Positions 11,204-23,440 of a stretch of DNA of 40,572 nt are shown piece after piece. A program made the translations under genes and the position numbers. Source of the stretch: Rhizopus sp. PT2906 (taxonomy: Eukaryota; Mucoromycota; Mucoromycetes; Mucorales; Rhizopodaceae); assembly GCA_025529335.1 (NCBI GenBank), contig JAMYHX010000401.1, positions 1-40,572 of the forward strand, written 5' to 3'. Under the pieces are notes generated by a model. The model had not been told where the DNA came from and did not search any database. It saw only the letters and a list, made by a program, of their open reading frames with translations. Each line of letters starts with the position of its first letter. The stretch's first letter is position 1.

Positions 11204-12497
11204 TCAGTCACTATCAGAGTTAGACGGGCTGCCTTCGTCTTCTTCCTCATCACCGTCATCTAGCAAAGAATTAGAAAAGTGATCAATATAGGATTGATTT
11301 TAAACTTACTAAATAAAGCACGTAAAGACATTGGCCCTGCCGTATGTGGTTGAGATGGTGTTATATTACTTGTAGCATGTGATGGATTTACATCATTAAC
11401 ATATTCTGGTCTAGGAGAATCTGGGGCTGACGCTACATTATTTGTGAGTGTCATGGATATATCATTTAGTAAGGAATCAAGATCGTCATCGTCTTCTTCG
11501 TCATCATCATTAGCTTCATTTTCTTCACTGCTCTCAGACTCTGAGCTGTCGGATTCTGTATCTGCATTTACATTATAATTGGGTCCATACCCAACTATTT
11601 CTGATTGATCACTCACAGAACCTTCCAGCGGCGTCGGTGAACGCCCTCTAAATTCAGAGGATGTATAGGTATATCGATGAGACCCTGACCCTGTTGAGAA
11701 TCGGGATGATCTAGGTGTAGGTGCTATACTTAAGGGACTGTATCGAGGTGTGGAAGCAGTGGGAAGAATTTCTTCAAATACATCATGATTATCATTATCT
11801 TCTTCGCTTCCATTATACTGTTCTTCATAGTGATTCATTTGCTGCTGATTATGCATTACTTCATCATACTTCTCTGTACCATCTTCATCTTCTTCTTGAC
11901 TATTCAATATTTCATCCATATCTCGGGACAGATCAAAATCAAAATCATCCTGTGGATATCCATTCTGTAGACTACCAGATTCTTGCTTCAAGTTGATTTG
12001 TCCAATTAAACGTTGAAGCATAAAGGTCTTTTTTTAATCAAAACGTATTAGTTACTCTGTTTAGGCGTATACATAAATGAAATAGAGTACATTGCTATGT
12101 TCGTCATAGTATAGAACACAATCATATTCACCGTCTTCATCAACATTCAGTTGTTCATGTGTAATTTGTGCATCAAATGTCGAAAGAGAGCCCTATATTA
12201 GAAGAGAAAGGTTAGTAAAACAGAGAAAGAAAGTCTGCTTTATTCCTCAGATTATCACATTGAAATAAGTCAAATCTACTTGATAGCCAGCGTTTGTTTC
12301 GGTAATATCAACTTGCTTTGCAAGAGTATCATAATGTTGATCTGATTCATCTAGAGTATATTTGAAAATGAGCTACTGTCTTGCCTTCTTAAATGTTCTA
12401 GCTCTCTACCCGTAAACATATATAACCCGGATCCACTTTCCGGTGGATGCTGCACATGTAATTCAAACTGTGTCTGTTCGGATGAATTGTAGTACAT
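11204..12497 (-). CDS. EAF-like (ELL-associated factor) RNA polymerase II elongation factor
   Basis: Exons 12497-12410, 12350-12259, 12192-12091, 12027-11310 and 11259-11204, 351 residues. The strongest signature is DGEYDCVLYYDEHSNTFMLQRLIGQINLKQE, formed across a splice junction. It resembles the end of the EAF N-terminal domain (ECVLI.DH.TGE.TLERL..NI.VKK). The remainder is acidic and Ser-rich with DDDEEDDDD runs, as in animal EAF proteins, where this part activates transcription. EAF pairs with ELL to stimulate elongation in the nucleus. The first three exons diverge from animal sequences, so the family call is moderate. The start is uncertain: an in-frame ATG at 12563 is separated from 12497 by a TAG (12513-12515) that could also be a splice acceptor. 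Confidence 0.62.
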
Positions 12498-12928
12498 TAA
12501 ACGAAGAACAAGCTAATCAGTCCTGTTTCTGTTAATTTTAAAGTACAGCGACTTTGCAGTCATGTCCTTTGTTTTTTTTTAAAAAAAAAAAAATCAATAA
12601 ACGTACGACAAAAGTTAAGCAATACGACGGTTGCAAAAGAGAGAAAAGGCCAAAAATGTGGTTAATAGCTTTCCGAGCCGCGCTTTATTTCCCTTTATAA
12701 TAGTAATACAAATCCCTTTACATCTTTCTAAGAGAAGCCCTATGCTATATCAATTTTTTCTAGAACATAAAGAAAATGTACAAAATACAATTACAGGATT
12801 AAAGCAGTCGTCGGTACCATGGGCGAGTCTTGATCACATTTTTAGCCCACTCTCTTCAGCAGCTGTCGTATTTACATAATGAATATTTGTCAAATCAAAT
12901 TTAGTTCATAAGCAGCTAAATAGGACAA
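12498..12928. other. Intergenic region upstream of the EAF-like gene
   Basis: AT-rich, with a paired T/A run near 12572-12592. The open frame 12631-12879 has no motifs and an AT-driven composition. No gene is seen. Confidence 0.5.
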
Positions 12929-13297
12929 AAAAATATGTTTGAATAAAACGACATCATGTCAAAAGAGAGAGAGAGAGAGAGAGATAATGAGTATAATGAG
13001 TATATTAGAAAAAAGAGAGAAAAAGTATGTTAGTATTAGAACACATATCCTAATATTAGTTTTACTTACCACCGAAGTGCATTCTGGGGAGGGTAGCGAT
13101 AACTACCCAGGATTGTTTAAATAAAAAAAGGAACGGAGGACAGAGAGAACCCAGAGCACAAGAAGCGGCAGTTGGGAAACGTTTCAGATATACACGCCAG
13201 AGAGCAAAAAGGGCGGGACAAGCGATTTTGTTCTCACCATTGGGTGAATTTATTTTAGATCACAGGCGAATTTACTTTCCAGAAAGAGCGCATAACA
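12929..13297 (+). repeat. ~370 bp dispersed repeat, copy 2 (candidate solo LTR)
   Basis: Second copy of the unit at 6229-6599, same orientation and 6.7 kb away, differing by one GA unit and very few substitutions. Homology begins at the A-rich AAAAATATGTTTG and ends at CATAACA; sequence outside is unrelated to copy 1. The near-identity implies recent dispersal or conversion. Confidence 0.7.
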
Positions 13298-13647
13298 TCC
13301 TCCCAAGAAATTGAGATATATTTGCCTTCATATTGCTTATCAATTCCTTTTATCACATCATCTACTTTTTCCATGATTCTTTGTTCTCATTCTTGAATTT
13401 CCCAACTCAATGAGGATGATTGCTTGTAAATTGATAATGTTGAATCACGAGATGATGAAGTAGACGGACTGCTATCGGAATCCTATTCAAATAAATCCTT
13501 ACGGAGATACATTTCGTTGAATCTAGTCGAATATAAAGACTATATCTCATCCTCTTGAACAATTTGCATAACAATGTGAATAACTTTAATGTTTTTGATC
13601 ACAGTTCGCTACAATTATCAAAATTAACATATGAAGTGGGCATTTAG

Positions 13648-14018
13648 TTATAAAGTATCAATTGATCTATTAACATGATAACCGTGGCCAGATATTCAAC
13701 AATAGTTGCTCCATATTTATCAGTGCTAGGAATATCCATAACTTTCAATGGTGAGTGAATTGTAATACCATTAACGATTTTTGTTTCTACAATGTTCAGT
13801 CGTAACTTATTGTTATACTGGAATTCCTTGGCCCCTTACGAAGCTTGCTTGAAATATTCAATATCCATTAATGTCTTCTCCCTTAAATTCTTCGCTTTTT
13901 TTTGAATCTTTCTTAGATTCAGCGTTGGTCGACTTAACATAGAAAAAAGGATCATTGATTCCACCAGCAGCTGTATAAGTGAAAATGAATCCAGCCTGAC
14001 ATCTTTTTCGGTAAGCAC
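13648..14018 (-). pseudogene. Decayed coding fragment of unknown family
   Basis: On the minus strand, coding-like segments appear in changing frames: one contains EKDVRLDSFSLIQLLVES (13836-14018), the next contains RLNIVETKIVNGITIHSPLK and MDIPSTDKYGATIVEYL before a stop near 13648. The composition is protein-like, but frames shift and stops interrupt. A short stretch just outside (14015-14050) resembles the end of the dispersed repeat at 1835 and 27536. I cannot name the protein; a dead transposon-borne gene is the simplest reading. Confidence 0.28.
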
Positions 14019-14408
14019 TACATGCTACGGGCGTCGCCTCTATCCACTACCTGTAATGTCGTTAACAAAGTTTTCAATGCGTGGCATCACGTTAAGCTTG
14101 CTCAGGGACAGGCATCTTTCCATATTCTTTAATGTAGAATACACAGTTTGAATGGCACTCTGATCTGGTGAAGAATTGGTTTAACTCGGAAAACTAGAAA
14201 CTACAATTAGATTGAATGAGTCAATTTGTAATCCTTTTATTAACAGGGTAAGGAAGGAATTCGTGGCAAAAGGAAATTGATCTTTAAAAAATAAACGTAG
14301 TCGACATCTACATGCAGACGATGAAAAAAAAATATATATATATATATACCGAAAATCACGTGAAAATAGTTAAATAAATATTTTGAAGATTGTCAATTTC
14401 ACAAGCAA

Positions 14409-14480
14409 TCTTTGGTAGTATAGTGGTTAGTATCTCCGCCTGTCACGCGGAAGACCGGGGTTCAATTCCCCGCCAAAGAG
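14409..14480 (+). tRNA. tRNA-Asp (GTC)
   Basis: A 72-nt intronless cloverleaf. The acceptor stem TCTTTGG pairs with CCAAAGA and has discriminator G. The D-arm carries the A-box-like TAGTATAGTGGTTAGTA. The anticodon stem TCCGC/GCGGA is perfect around loop CTGTCAC with anticodon GTC (14442-14444). The T-arm has GGTTCAATTCC, a B-box match. A T run from about 14486 fits a Pol III terminator. CCA is not encoded, as expected for a nuclear gene. It is the only intact non-coding RNA gene I can support here. Confidence 0.97.
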
Positions 14481-17400
14481 ATCTTCTTTTTGAAATATGT
14501 TTTTCGGAGTTTAAATATTATTTATGCCGCTGCTACTGTAGCGAGCCAGATCAACAGGAGCTCACTATGTCAAGTGAGACAGAGGAATCTGATATAAGTC
14601 GCCTTCCGACTCATGTCGATTTGTGAAACTTTTTGGAAATCTGAAAATTCTCGGATCAAGACCTTTTTCGGTAAAGTGGATGGAGTTTATCCAAAGAAGC
14701 ATTATGAATAATATAAAAGGATGAAATCGTTTTATTGAAAATAAAGATCATTGAACTATTACCAAAATAATCAATCAACCAATTTCCTTTTTTTTTAATT
14801 CTTTATAAACAGGATCAAACTTTTGTTATAAAAGTTCCTGATCTCTTCTTTTTATCTTTTACTTTATTTTACACTTTACAGTTTGATCAACTTTAAAAGA
14901 TCTGATGGTCACTTCAAGCACCTAAACCTATATAATCTCAAGATAGCTCTTCATATTAACTACAACCTCTACAAATCATAAGAAAAATTACACTACCATT
15001 GAACCTATGTTGTGCTTGATAAACTCATATATCAATGCCATTTTTGGTATCTGGTACACCTCACGCATCATGCAAGTTTGTATGATTTATTATTTATTAT
15101 TTATCATATATCTTATATCGCATATTTAGTTTTTCAAATAGTGTAAGGAAAAAGCTCAAATACCTTTTGTTATACTTATCACAAAAATGGAAATACTCAA
15201 AATGAACTTCAGTTCATCAAATGAAACTTAAATCATCTAGTTTGAATAACCTCCTTTTTTTACTTGCTTTACTTTACTTTATTTTTATATTTCATCCAAT
15301 AAATCTTATTCTGTGCCTAAAGTAAACCTCTGATACTATTATCTCAAGTAAATACAAGTCTCTTGAAGCAATTATAACTTCATTGTATCTCTACAAGAAA
15401 TTATTATCTTACAATCTTATCTAATCTTACAAGAAGATCTGGAGGTCACATAATGACTTATTATCAACTTATTCAACAACATACACAACCAACAAATCTT
15501 TAAATTAACCAAATCAATCCAGAATTTAAACCAACCTATACACAGAACCAAAATTTACAATAGTATAAATATCCCAAAGTATTCTTGAGATAAACAACAT
15601 CTAAGAATCATCTTATCTTCAGATCACAATAACTTTTTTTTTTCTTTTAACCTATATCTTAAAGCATCAATTGCTTAATAACCTTTTTATTTTTATTTTC
15701 TACTTTATCTCACAAGACTTAGCATTATATTGTTCTATATTGATCTTATATTAAGATCTGATGGTAACGCGACAGAAACTCTTATATAACACAATTTACG
15801 CTCAAGCCTCTACGTAAACTTGTCGTAGAACAATGTCTGCTTATGACTGACATTGAGATAAACGACTGTAATCAGTATGAATAGAGTGAATTCATGCATT
15901 ATAAGATTATGTGTACACACTTTTAGTGATAATTCAAATTAAATAGAATCTTTCATTTGAATATAAATCATCGTTTCTTTATTTAAAGGAATACACTTCT
16001 TTAAAAGATAATCCTTCTCACAGAAAATACAATGTCATAACCCAAATCATGAAATAAACAAAAAGATCAGTGTCAAGAACGAGCTAAAATCAAAGCCTCA
16101 GTAATTATACGCTTAGGATAATGGCTTACCAGTCATTTGATAGCAACTATATTTGTATACTCCTTCTGTCTTTATATCAGAATAAAGATTGGTCTCAAAG
16201 AGTACTTCTTTTGTCTTTATCTTGTATCATTTAAAGCATTACATAACAGTCCTGATTATTCAGTCATTGCTGGATATATGGACGAAGAGCGCATCGTGAT
16301 AGAGGAGGCTTCGGGCGGCGCAGAAAGTGACAAAGCCTATGCTGCTGGTAACAGCCTGAAAGTACTTGAAGCCATATAGGTAATGCTAAAGCTGAAATTA
16401 AACAGGCATACAAATGCCAGATTATCCAATTTGCTGAAAGCTTATGCTCTTGAAATCCTGGATACCAAAAAACCATTACCCTTGTGACGTTGAGACTGAC
16501 AGAAAAGGGGGGGGGAACTTCTATGAAGAGCAAAGGACAGCAAAAGTACCAACAACGTACCGTGAAAGATACGATTGAATGAGCGTGTTTGAGCTTCTTG
16601 CTCATTCAATGATAATTACAAACATTCCTTTATATGTACCTTCTCATTATACAAGAAGAAATAGACATTTCTTTAAAGTATGAGAGTTCAGGCGTAGAGG
16701 CTGTCTAAGGTGAAGAGAGAGTAGAATTTGTTCTCGAAAAATTACAGAAATGGCATTTGAAATAAGCTGAAAGTATATGAGATCAGCACTTTTTTTTCCA
16801 TTCTTTGCATAAGTATTAGTATCTTGTTTCTACTGTTTAATACATAAAGATCTATTTTATTATTTACTATATATAATATGAACAGTTGAAGTGCCCATAA
16901 CCTATCAGAGATTAATAATATACCTTTCAGTCTAGTCAAGTAATCTTCTTTGAGATGCTTTTCACATTTACTTTAAGAGACAAATAAGGTCAGTGATACC
17001 AAGCAAAGGCCTAAACATGTACCCTGTTTTGTTCTTCTCGTTTTCGTAATGTACATATGTTTGTATTATTCTTTTTATGTCTACCACTATTTGAGTTAAT
17101 GTGCAAATTAATCTCAGTAATGTTCTTCGTGTATATCGTCAATAACAAAGAACAATATCATATACATAAATTTTACTTAAGCTTATATAGCTCATAAAGG
17201 TAAAACAAGCAACTACATTGTAAAGAAACCTTTTAAATTGTTCATTCAGTAAAAAAAAAAGGAATATATACTTTGATTCAAAGTTTTATATTTGACACAG
17301 TATTGGTATAAGCGCTCGATATATCATCATCATTTGAATCCCATTCAACCTGAACTGGTCTCATCAACTCCAACATAATTTAAAAACAATCTCTCTTTTA

Positions 17401-17516
17401 TAAGAACCTCTCTTTAATGATTAAATCAAGTTGAGGCCTTTTTTTTTAAAAGAAAAGCGAGGAATAGATTGTTTTTATCAAATAAAAAAATAAATACGAT
17501 TGATATATGGGATAAA
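14481..17516. other. 3-kb gene-poor AT-rich region
   Basis: No intact gene is seen. From 14.75 to 15.79 kb the sequence is a low-complexity T/A/C-rich tract in which AAGATCTG(A/G)(T/A)GGT(C/A)AC recurs at 14898, 15434 and 15753. Around 16260-16580 the plus strand has coding-like pieces in two frames (EERIVIEEASGGAESDKAY, then VTLRLTEKGGG), separated by stops and a G run. That looks like a dead repeat-family gene. The rest is featureless, with T/A runs next to the SAAL1-like 3' end. Confidence 0.45.
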
Positions 17517-18652
17517 CTAACTTGCTATAGACAGTTTTGTATTCAATGCCTGTGCTAAGCTTTGAATGTCATCATCCTCTTGTATTTCTTCTTCTTGTAT
17601 ATAAGACACTATTCTTGACATAGATTGACCCAAGCTTTGTATCATGTCTGACCCTATTTAATGAGGTTAAGATCAATTATACTTTATAATTATATATATA
17701 TTTACCACAATCGTTTATGCTTATTAATCCATACGCCATCAAAGCCCAAAGTAGATGCATCACGTTTTTTGCTATGCCTCTATGAAATCCCATGCCGATG
17801 CCAACACCTCTACCCTCTTCTTCTAACCGCTCAGCACCCCAGTGAAGTAGCGCGAGTGTATCTGCTTTATCCATAAATTTAAATATTTCTTCATCCACCT
17901 CTGTCAATCGTTGTTTCCTCTTGCTTAGACTGTGTGTGATAGCATTTATATAGACCACGATCCGTGTCATTAGTTCTAGACTCTTTAATAGTAGTTCAGA
18001 ATATAATGTGTTGCAGATGATGAGTGTGTATTGATGAAATATGGAAGGTGCCATTGTTTCCGGAGTCAAGAATTTGGTTAAATGGTCATGCTCTATTACC
18101 GTTTGATGACTTGTATCAATAGAACAAACGAGAAAGGTGTTCAAGAGTCTAAAGAGAGTGTTAAGGTGTGTTTAATAGATGATTTATAAAACCATACCTA
18201 GTAGTCTCTAATAGGACTCTTGCATCATTTTCTGTCCAAAGTATAGATCTACATAACTTTAATATATCCATATCATTTAATAAGTAGGGTCCAATACCAC
18301 AATCCCAATGACATGCCATATTAGCAAGCGTACCCATTGCTAATTCTCTTGTTCGATTTCTTTGTGTTGCTGTTATAATCTACTATTCTTTAGTGTTTCT
18401 TTGTATATGTATTATTATTATTATTATTATCATTATTATTACTTTAAGTAAAACTCTGTGAAATTGATTCTCTTTCAAGGTCATTGCATATTCTGGTACA
18501 GTACAGATATCCCAAGCAGCACATAGCGAACGTTCAAAAGGTGTATCATCGTCTATATTAGCACATGAATGATCTATTGTATCATTAACCACTTCTTCCA
18601 AGATTCTCTTCAAGATGGGCGAAACAACTGTCAAGTTTGCATCAAGATCCAT
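17517..18652 (-). CDS. SAAL1-like armadillo-type protein
   Basis: Exons 18652-18443, 18379-18198, 18148-17706 and 17653-17517, 323 residues, all phases consistent. The segment RELAMGTLANMACHWDCGIGPYLLND ... ARVLLETTRLLNTFL matches the conserved core of animal SAAL1 (GILGNMAC, LLETSRLL). The rest is helical, as expected for ARM repeats. There is no signal peptide and no membrane segment. The C-terminus is acidic (EEEIQEDDD). SAAL1 is poorly understood; in animals it is linked to cell proliferation and nuclear functions, and a fungal role is not established. It is the last of three tandem minus-strand genes; the upstream VPS9 gene ends 64 bp before its ATG. Confidence 0.7.
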
Positions 18653-18716
18653 TTATTATATATTTATATGAAAAAAAACGAGAAAATTAAAAAAAGTGAT
18701 TTTTTTTTTAATTCTG

Positions 18717-20716
18717 TCATGCAAGTCCTGCTTGCTTTATAATTGCCGCCAGTCTTTTATAATCTGCCAACAGCTCGGTTACCTCACCTATTTTGAGTTC
18801 ATCCACAGACTTCATTTCCAAGAATTTGGTAATAGGACCATCTTGATATCTTATATTATTACTGCTATTATTACGCTGCCATAGTTTACCAATGCCTTCA
18901 AATACGGCTTTATATGAACTATCGACTACATCATTCATTAGCTTTAGACCGCTAGATTGTTTAGCAACAGAAGAAGAAGGGGTAACAGTCTTTGAGTTTT
19001 GTAAATCTGCAACATGACTTTATTCCAGAAAAAGGAAATGAGTGATGCTTCCATTCCGTGTGTGTTCATAATATATAATATATTTTTACCTTATGACCTT
19101 ATCGGCAGACAGGCCTAGACCTACTAAATTTGCAGTTTCAAGAAACGATACAGCAGCCATCTAAATCATCTCTCTCTCAATGAGTCCTTATAATCCTCCT
19201 CTTTCTCTCCTTTTTAGTCCTTACCATATTGGTCAAACAGTAGCCTGATTGACCTCTTAACTGATCAGGTCTTCGAAATTGTTGGATAAACTTGAGATTG
19301 GCCAAGAGATTCTTTGGGTTTGTTTTCACAATGGTATATATAAGTAAAGGTAATAGTATATCCGTATTCAACAACTCTTTCTTTTCTGAATCCTGTTGAA
19401 CTGTTTCCGTAATGATCTGATGTGTCTTGATGATCGCATCCAGCTTTTCTTTTGGGCTTTTGATCGCATTCAACTCTTGTAGTTGTGCACCAGCCAGTTT
19501 GACAATTGTGTTCATCTCTTCTTGAGAAAGTGATACACCCAAATGAGATAAATCGAGATCTAACAAGTTGAATGCTGCAATACGTGACTCTAATGCTTCT
19601 CCTTGCATCGCTTCGTCTCCGTGTGGATCAGTGAAAAAGTAGTCATACAGTTGTTCGCATAAAAAGGATTCTATTTTATCCAAGCTAGCGTCATCATCGT
19701 CATCGTTAGCATCTTGATGTAATTCTTGCATAAAATCAAGAAATGCCTTGTTCGCTCCTTCTGTCGTTCGAGGTGGATTCTTTTTGAATTGTTTGATGAA
19801 TCTACACAGATTATCAATAATAGTTTTGCTAATACTTTTTTTTTTTAATTACTTTTCTACTTTATCGCTTGTCGATAAGCCCTTTAGTGCATCTTGTCTT
19901 GTCCAATCCATGATTTCTTTTCTTGATATGGGTTTCTGTATGAGAATCACATTTATCTGTTGATCTTGAAGTGGTAGTTGAATATGACTTGCTAGGATCG
20001 TGTATTTTGGATGATTTTTCATGTGTGAAGTGTCTAGACTAAATGATGATCTACAACAATAATAAGTCTTGTGCATAAATGACTGCATAGCATATAAACA
20101 CTTACTTTTTGGATAATTGATGAATATCAAATGATTCAATGAGTTTAGCAATAATGAGTTGGTCTCTAAACACATATAAGTTTCTTTATATTCTATACTC
20201 ATTGACACATACCCTTCAATCACACTGTGAATACCACTGGGTGATATCATTTGTTCACTTTCTTCTTCTTCTTCTTTCATTGGAATCAAGATATGATCCA
20301 TAATAAATTCATGATCAACTATAGCTGATGGATGAGAGGGTATTGAAACAGGCAAGAGTACGATGGCCTATTATAAATATATACACATATATATATATAA
20401 GCATATTAAAAATGAAGTGTTTCTTTACTTTGCTGTTTTTTGTTAAAATGTTTATGATATCTATAAAGTCTTCTTGTTGGTTCTGTAGTTGAGATAAGAC
20501 TAACATTCCCCAAGAGTTGACTGGTATTGGTATACTTGTATTGTTTTTTTGTTTATCTGAATTGTTACTATTACTGGTAGTAGTACTACTACTACTCGTG
20601 CTGCTAGTAATAATACCGTTATTATTATTATTATTATTATTTGAAGTTATTCGTTGTAAGAAACTAAAGCTACTGTCTTGCTCATTTGACTTTTTGAAGG
20701 AATCAAAACGAAACAT
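18717..20716 (-). CDS. VPS9-domain protein (Rab5-type guanine nucleotide exchange factor)
   Basis: Seven exons (20716-20429, 20367-20213, 20165-20106, 20050-19853, 19801-19225, 19160-19090, 19017-18717), 549 residues. The VPS9 domain lies at roughly residues 300-450: KEKLDAIIKTHQIITE, DILLPLLIYTIVKTNPKNLL, FIQQFRRPDQLRGQSGYCLTN and MAAVSFLETANL. These are hallmarks of Vps9, Muk1 and RABEX-5 proteins, which load GTP on Rab5/Vps21 at early endosomes. The N-terminus has Asn and Ser/Thr runs. No CUE or C2 domain is evident, so it is more Muk1-like than Vps9-like; that is inference. Splicing of 20212-20166 and use of the 19018/19019 acceptor are needed to keep the frame. Confidence 0.87.
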
Positions 20717-20797
20717 TCTTTATGCACACACACAAATGAATAAAGAAAAAAAAAAAAAGTATATATTTTAATAAATTCTCTTTGTCTTAATCTGACT

Positions 20798-22238
20798 TTA
20801 GGGAGTTTCAATCGTAAAGTTAACAAAATGGGGTAAATAAGCATAGGAACTTAATTCAAGGATATAAACTTGATTAGAGAACTTCGATCCATTATAACCA
20901 CCAAATAGAAAAAGGCGACTATCATAGAGTACAGTCGAATGGTATCCTCTGGGTGAAGGTGCTTGTCCATAGACTCGTTTGGTTTCCCACTTTAGGCTGA
21001 CCAAGTTGAGCAGGATCAATTCATTACAATACTGTTCGCCATCATGTCCTCCAATGATAAACAAGTAGGATCCAACAGAGGTAGCTGAATGGGATAACCT
21101 GGGTATACTCTTCTCCATAGGTATCTTGTGCCATTTCTGATGAACAAGGTCTAATACATGCACATCACCAAAGCACTCTTTACCATCGCTTCCTCCAAAT
21201 ATGACTACTTTATCTCCCACAAGTGTACCCGAATGGTACCCACGACTACTTGGTTTATCCCCCGTCGTTCGTAGTTCACTCCACATGAGTGTTTTCAGGT
21301 TGAGGATATGAACATCATTTAATGCCTTCTTTCCGTCTCCTCCTCCAAATATATAGAGTCCATCATTCCAGATGACGGCTGCATGTGCTCTTCTTTCGGA
21401 TGGTTTATGAGCCGTTTCTAGACATGTCCATGTCATTGTGTATGTATTAAACTTGTAGACATGATTATAATAAGCCTGTCCATCTCCTCCTCCTACCAGA
21501 TAGATGTTTCCATTGTCATCTACCACAAAGCAGTGTGCTCGACAGGGCGGTGGTGGTGTGCCATATACTTTGGGTTCAGACCAGTGAAGGGTATCTAAAT
21601 CAAGAACATAGAGTGTATCGGAGCACGCAGTTCTGGTCGTACCACCATACACATACATCTTCCCATCATAGACAGCACTAGCATGAGCTCGTAGCTTGGG
21701 TGGTTCTAAACCTAGTAGCTCAACTATAGACCAATACATGGCTGGTGTCGGCGCTAAATCCAAGGTCTTTTTGTGGTCTTCTTCCTTGGCTGTCTTGAAC
21801 ATCAATTTAGCCTCATTTGCTGAAAATGAAGGCGTTGATGTGTTCTTTTCTATGAAAAATACATTTAATAAAAAGCTATCATTAAATTAATTAAGACATA
21901 CTTTGTTACTTGTCACAGAGGAAAAGGATCGAGCAGAGACAGTGGAGGCTGTATTCTCATGGCTTGAACCAAAATGAATGTTGGAATTGAAACTGCGTTG
22001 CATAGGTTTATTACTCCCGCTGCTATTACTGCTACTACTACTACTACTGATAGTGCTATGATCAATAACTGTTTGAGCAACCATAATAAAATAAGCTTGT
22101 TTATTAATAATACCTTAGAGGCTCTTTACCATTGTTCACAGATAAGGAACGTTTCATCCTAGAAATAAGCCCCTTATGTTTCTTTCCAAACACTTCTAAT
22201 CCTGCTGCACTGTTTGATTCATCAAGGTGGAAAGACAT
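20798..22238 (-). CDS. Kelch-repeat beta-propeller protein
   Basis: Exons 22238-22130, 22068-21902 and 21844-20798, 440 residues. A Ser-rich N-terminus of about 110 residues precedes six kelch motifs with the usual GG doublets and Tyr/Trp spacing: YVYGG, YLVGGGDG, YIFGGGDG, VIFGGSDG, FIIGGHDG and LFLFGGYNG, each preceded by R.H/R.YHS-type turns. Kelch propellers act as protein-binding scaffolds; fungal examples such as Ral2, Tea1 and Kel1 work in polarity and Ras signalling. No BTB, coiled-coil or catalytic domain is present, so the partner is unknown. It ends 81 bp before the VPS9 gene start and shares a 145-bp divergent promoter with the nitronate monooxygenase gene. Confidence 0.88.
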
Positions 22239-22383
22239 TTCTTGTGAGAAAAAAAAAAAAAGAAAAACAACAAGCGTGTAACAAAGTGGGATTTATGTGT
22301 ATACACACACGGAAATACTTTTTTGCTCCTCTCCCCTCCCCTTTATCTTTTTTTTTGTCTCCTCTCCCTCTTTTTTTATTGAA
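22239..22383. promoter_or_regulatory. Compact bidirectional promoter between Kelch and NMO genes
   Basis: Only 145 bp separate the two divergent start codons. The NMO side carries long C/T runs (CTCCTCTCCCCTCCCCTTT, TTTTTTTTGTCTCC), the Kelch side an A run. Pyrimidine-rich tracts immediately before the ATG occur at several genes in this window. No specific factor site is claimed. Confidence 0.45.
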
Positions 22384-23440
22384 ATGGTGCTTGTTACCCG
22401 GATTACTCAGTTACTCGGTATTAAGCATCCCATCATTCAAGGAGGGATGCAACATGTCGGAAAGGCTGAACTTGCTTCTGCTGTTTCTAATTCAGGAGCA
22501 CTTGGTATTCTCACTGCTTTAACTCAACCAACACCTGAAGACCTACGAAAAGAGATACGCAGGTGTCGTGAGATGACAGATAAACCATTTGGTGTCAATA
22601 TGACCTTTCTGCCTGCTCTCAAGTTACCTCCTTATAAGGAATATGCTCAAGTCATTATAGAAGAAAGGGTAAAGATTGTAGAGACAGCGGGCAACAATCG
22701 TAAATGAAATATAATTAATATATGGTAAATGATATCTAATACATCCCCTTCTTTTCTTTATATATGGGGTGATAGCTGGAGAGTTTATCAAGATGTTCAA
22801 AGATGCAGATATCAAGACGATCCATAAATGTGTTGCTGTACGACATGCCTTGACGGCTCAGAGGTTAGGTGTAGATGCTGTGTCTATGGATGGATTTGAA
22901 TGTGCTGGTCATCCAGGAGAAGACGATATCACAGGACTCATCTTGTTGGCCAAATCAGCACGAAAGCTCAATATTCCTTTCATTGCCTCTGGAGGCATTG
23001 GTGATGGTCGCGGTCTTGCTGCTGCTTTAGCGTTGGGAGCAGAAGGTGTCAACATGGGTACACGCTTCTTGTGTACAAAAGAGGCGCCTATTCATGAAGC
23101 GATCAAGCAAAAGATGGTAGAGGCAGATGAGCGATCGACTGCACTTGTTTATAGACCCTTTAGAAATACAGCACGCATATTCAAAAATAAGATAGCCGTT
23201 GAAGTCAATGAGATAGAAAGGACAAAGAAGGATCTCAAGTTTGAGGATATTGCTGAACTTGTGTCTGGTACCAGAGGAAAGCAAGTGTTTGTCAAGGGAG
23301 ATCCTGATTTAGGCATCTGGACAGCAGGACAAGTGCTTGGATTGATTGATGACATTCCTACTTGTCATCAACTAGTTACTCGCATGGTTGATGAAGCTGA
23401 GATGATCATTAGTCAGAGACTAAGAAATATGATAGTTTAG
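22384..23440 (+). CDS. Nitronate monooxygenase (2-nitropropane dioxygenase family)
   Basis: Exons 22384-22699 and 22776-23440 joined by a 76-nt intron, 326 residues. The FMN-binding TIM-barrel family signature is clear: LLGIKHPIIQGGMQHVG at the N-terminus, KIVETAGNNPGEFIKMFKDA across the intron, KC.AVRHAL, DGFECAGHPGEDD with the active-site His, IPFIASGGIGDGRG for phosphate binding, and GAEGVNMGTRF. These enzymes oxidise alkyl nitronates (for example propionate 3-nitronate) with O2 and FMN, yielding carbonyl and nitrite, a detoxification role. Length is close to the usual 320-360. No targeting signal is evident. Neighbours do not suggest a pathway. Confidence 0.93.

Noticed and set aside
11785..11970. 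Ile/Phe-rich plus-strand frame opposite the EAF-like gene
   Set aside because: It is the antisense of acidic and Ser codons in the long EAF exon, with no independent support.
6229..13297. The two 370-bp repeats as paired LTRs of one retrotransposon
   Set aside because: The interval holds cellular genes (MAK16, TUP1, EAF) and no gag or pol sequence.
20106..20367. Unspliced continuous frame through the VPS9 gene N-terminal region
   Set aside because: The open frame exists, but splicing 20212-20166 and 20105-20051 restores a more protein-like sequence (LIESFDIHQLSKK) in frame with the downstream exons; the long frame is a coincidence.
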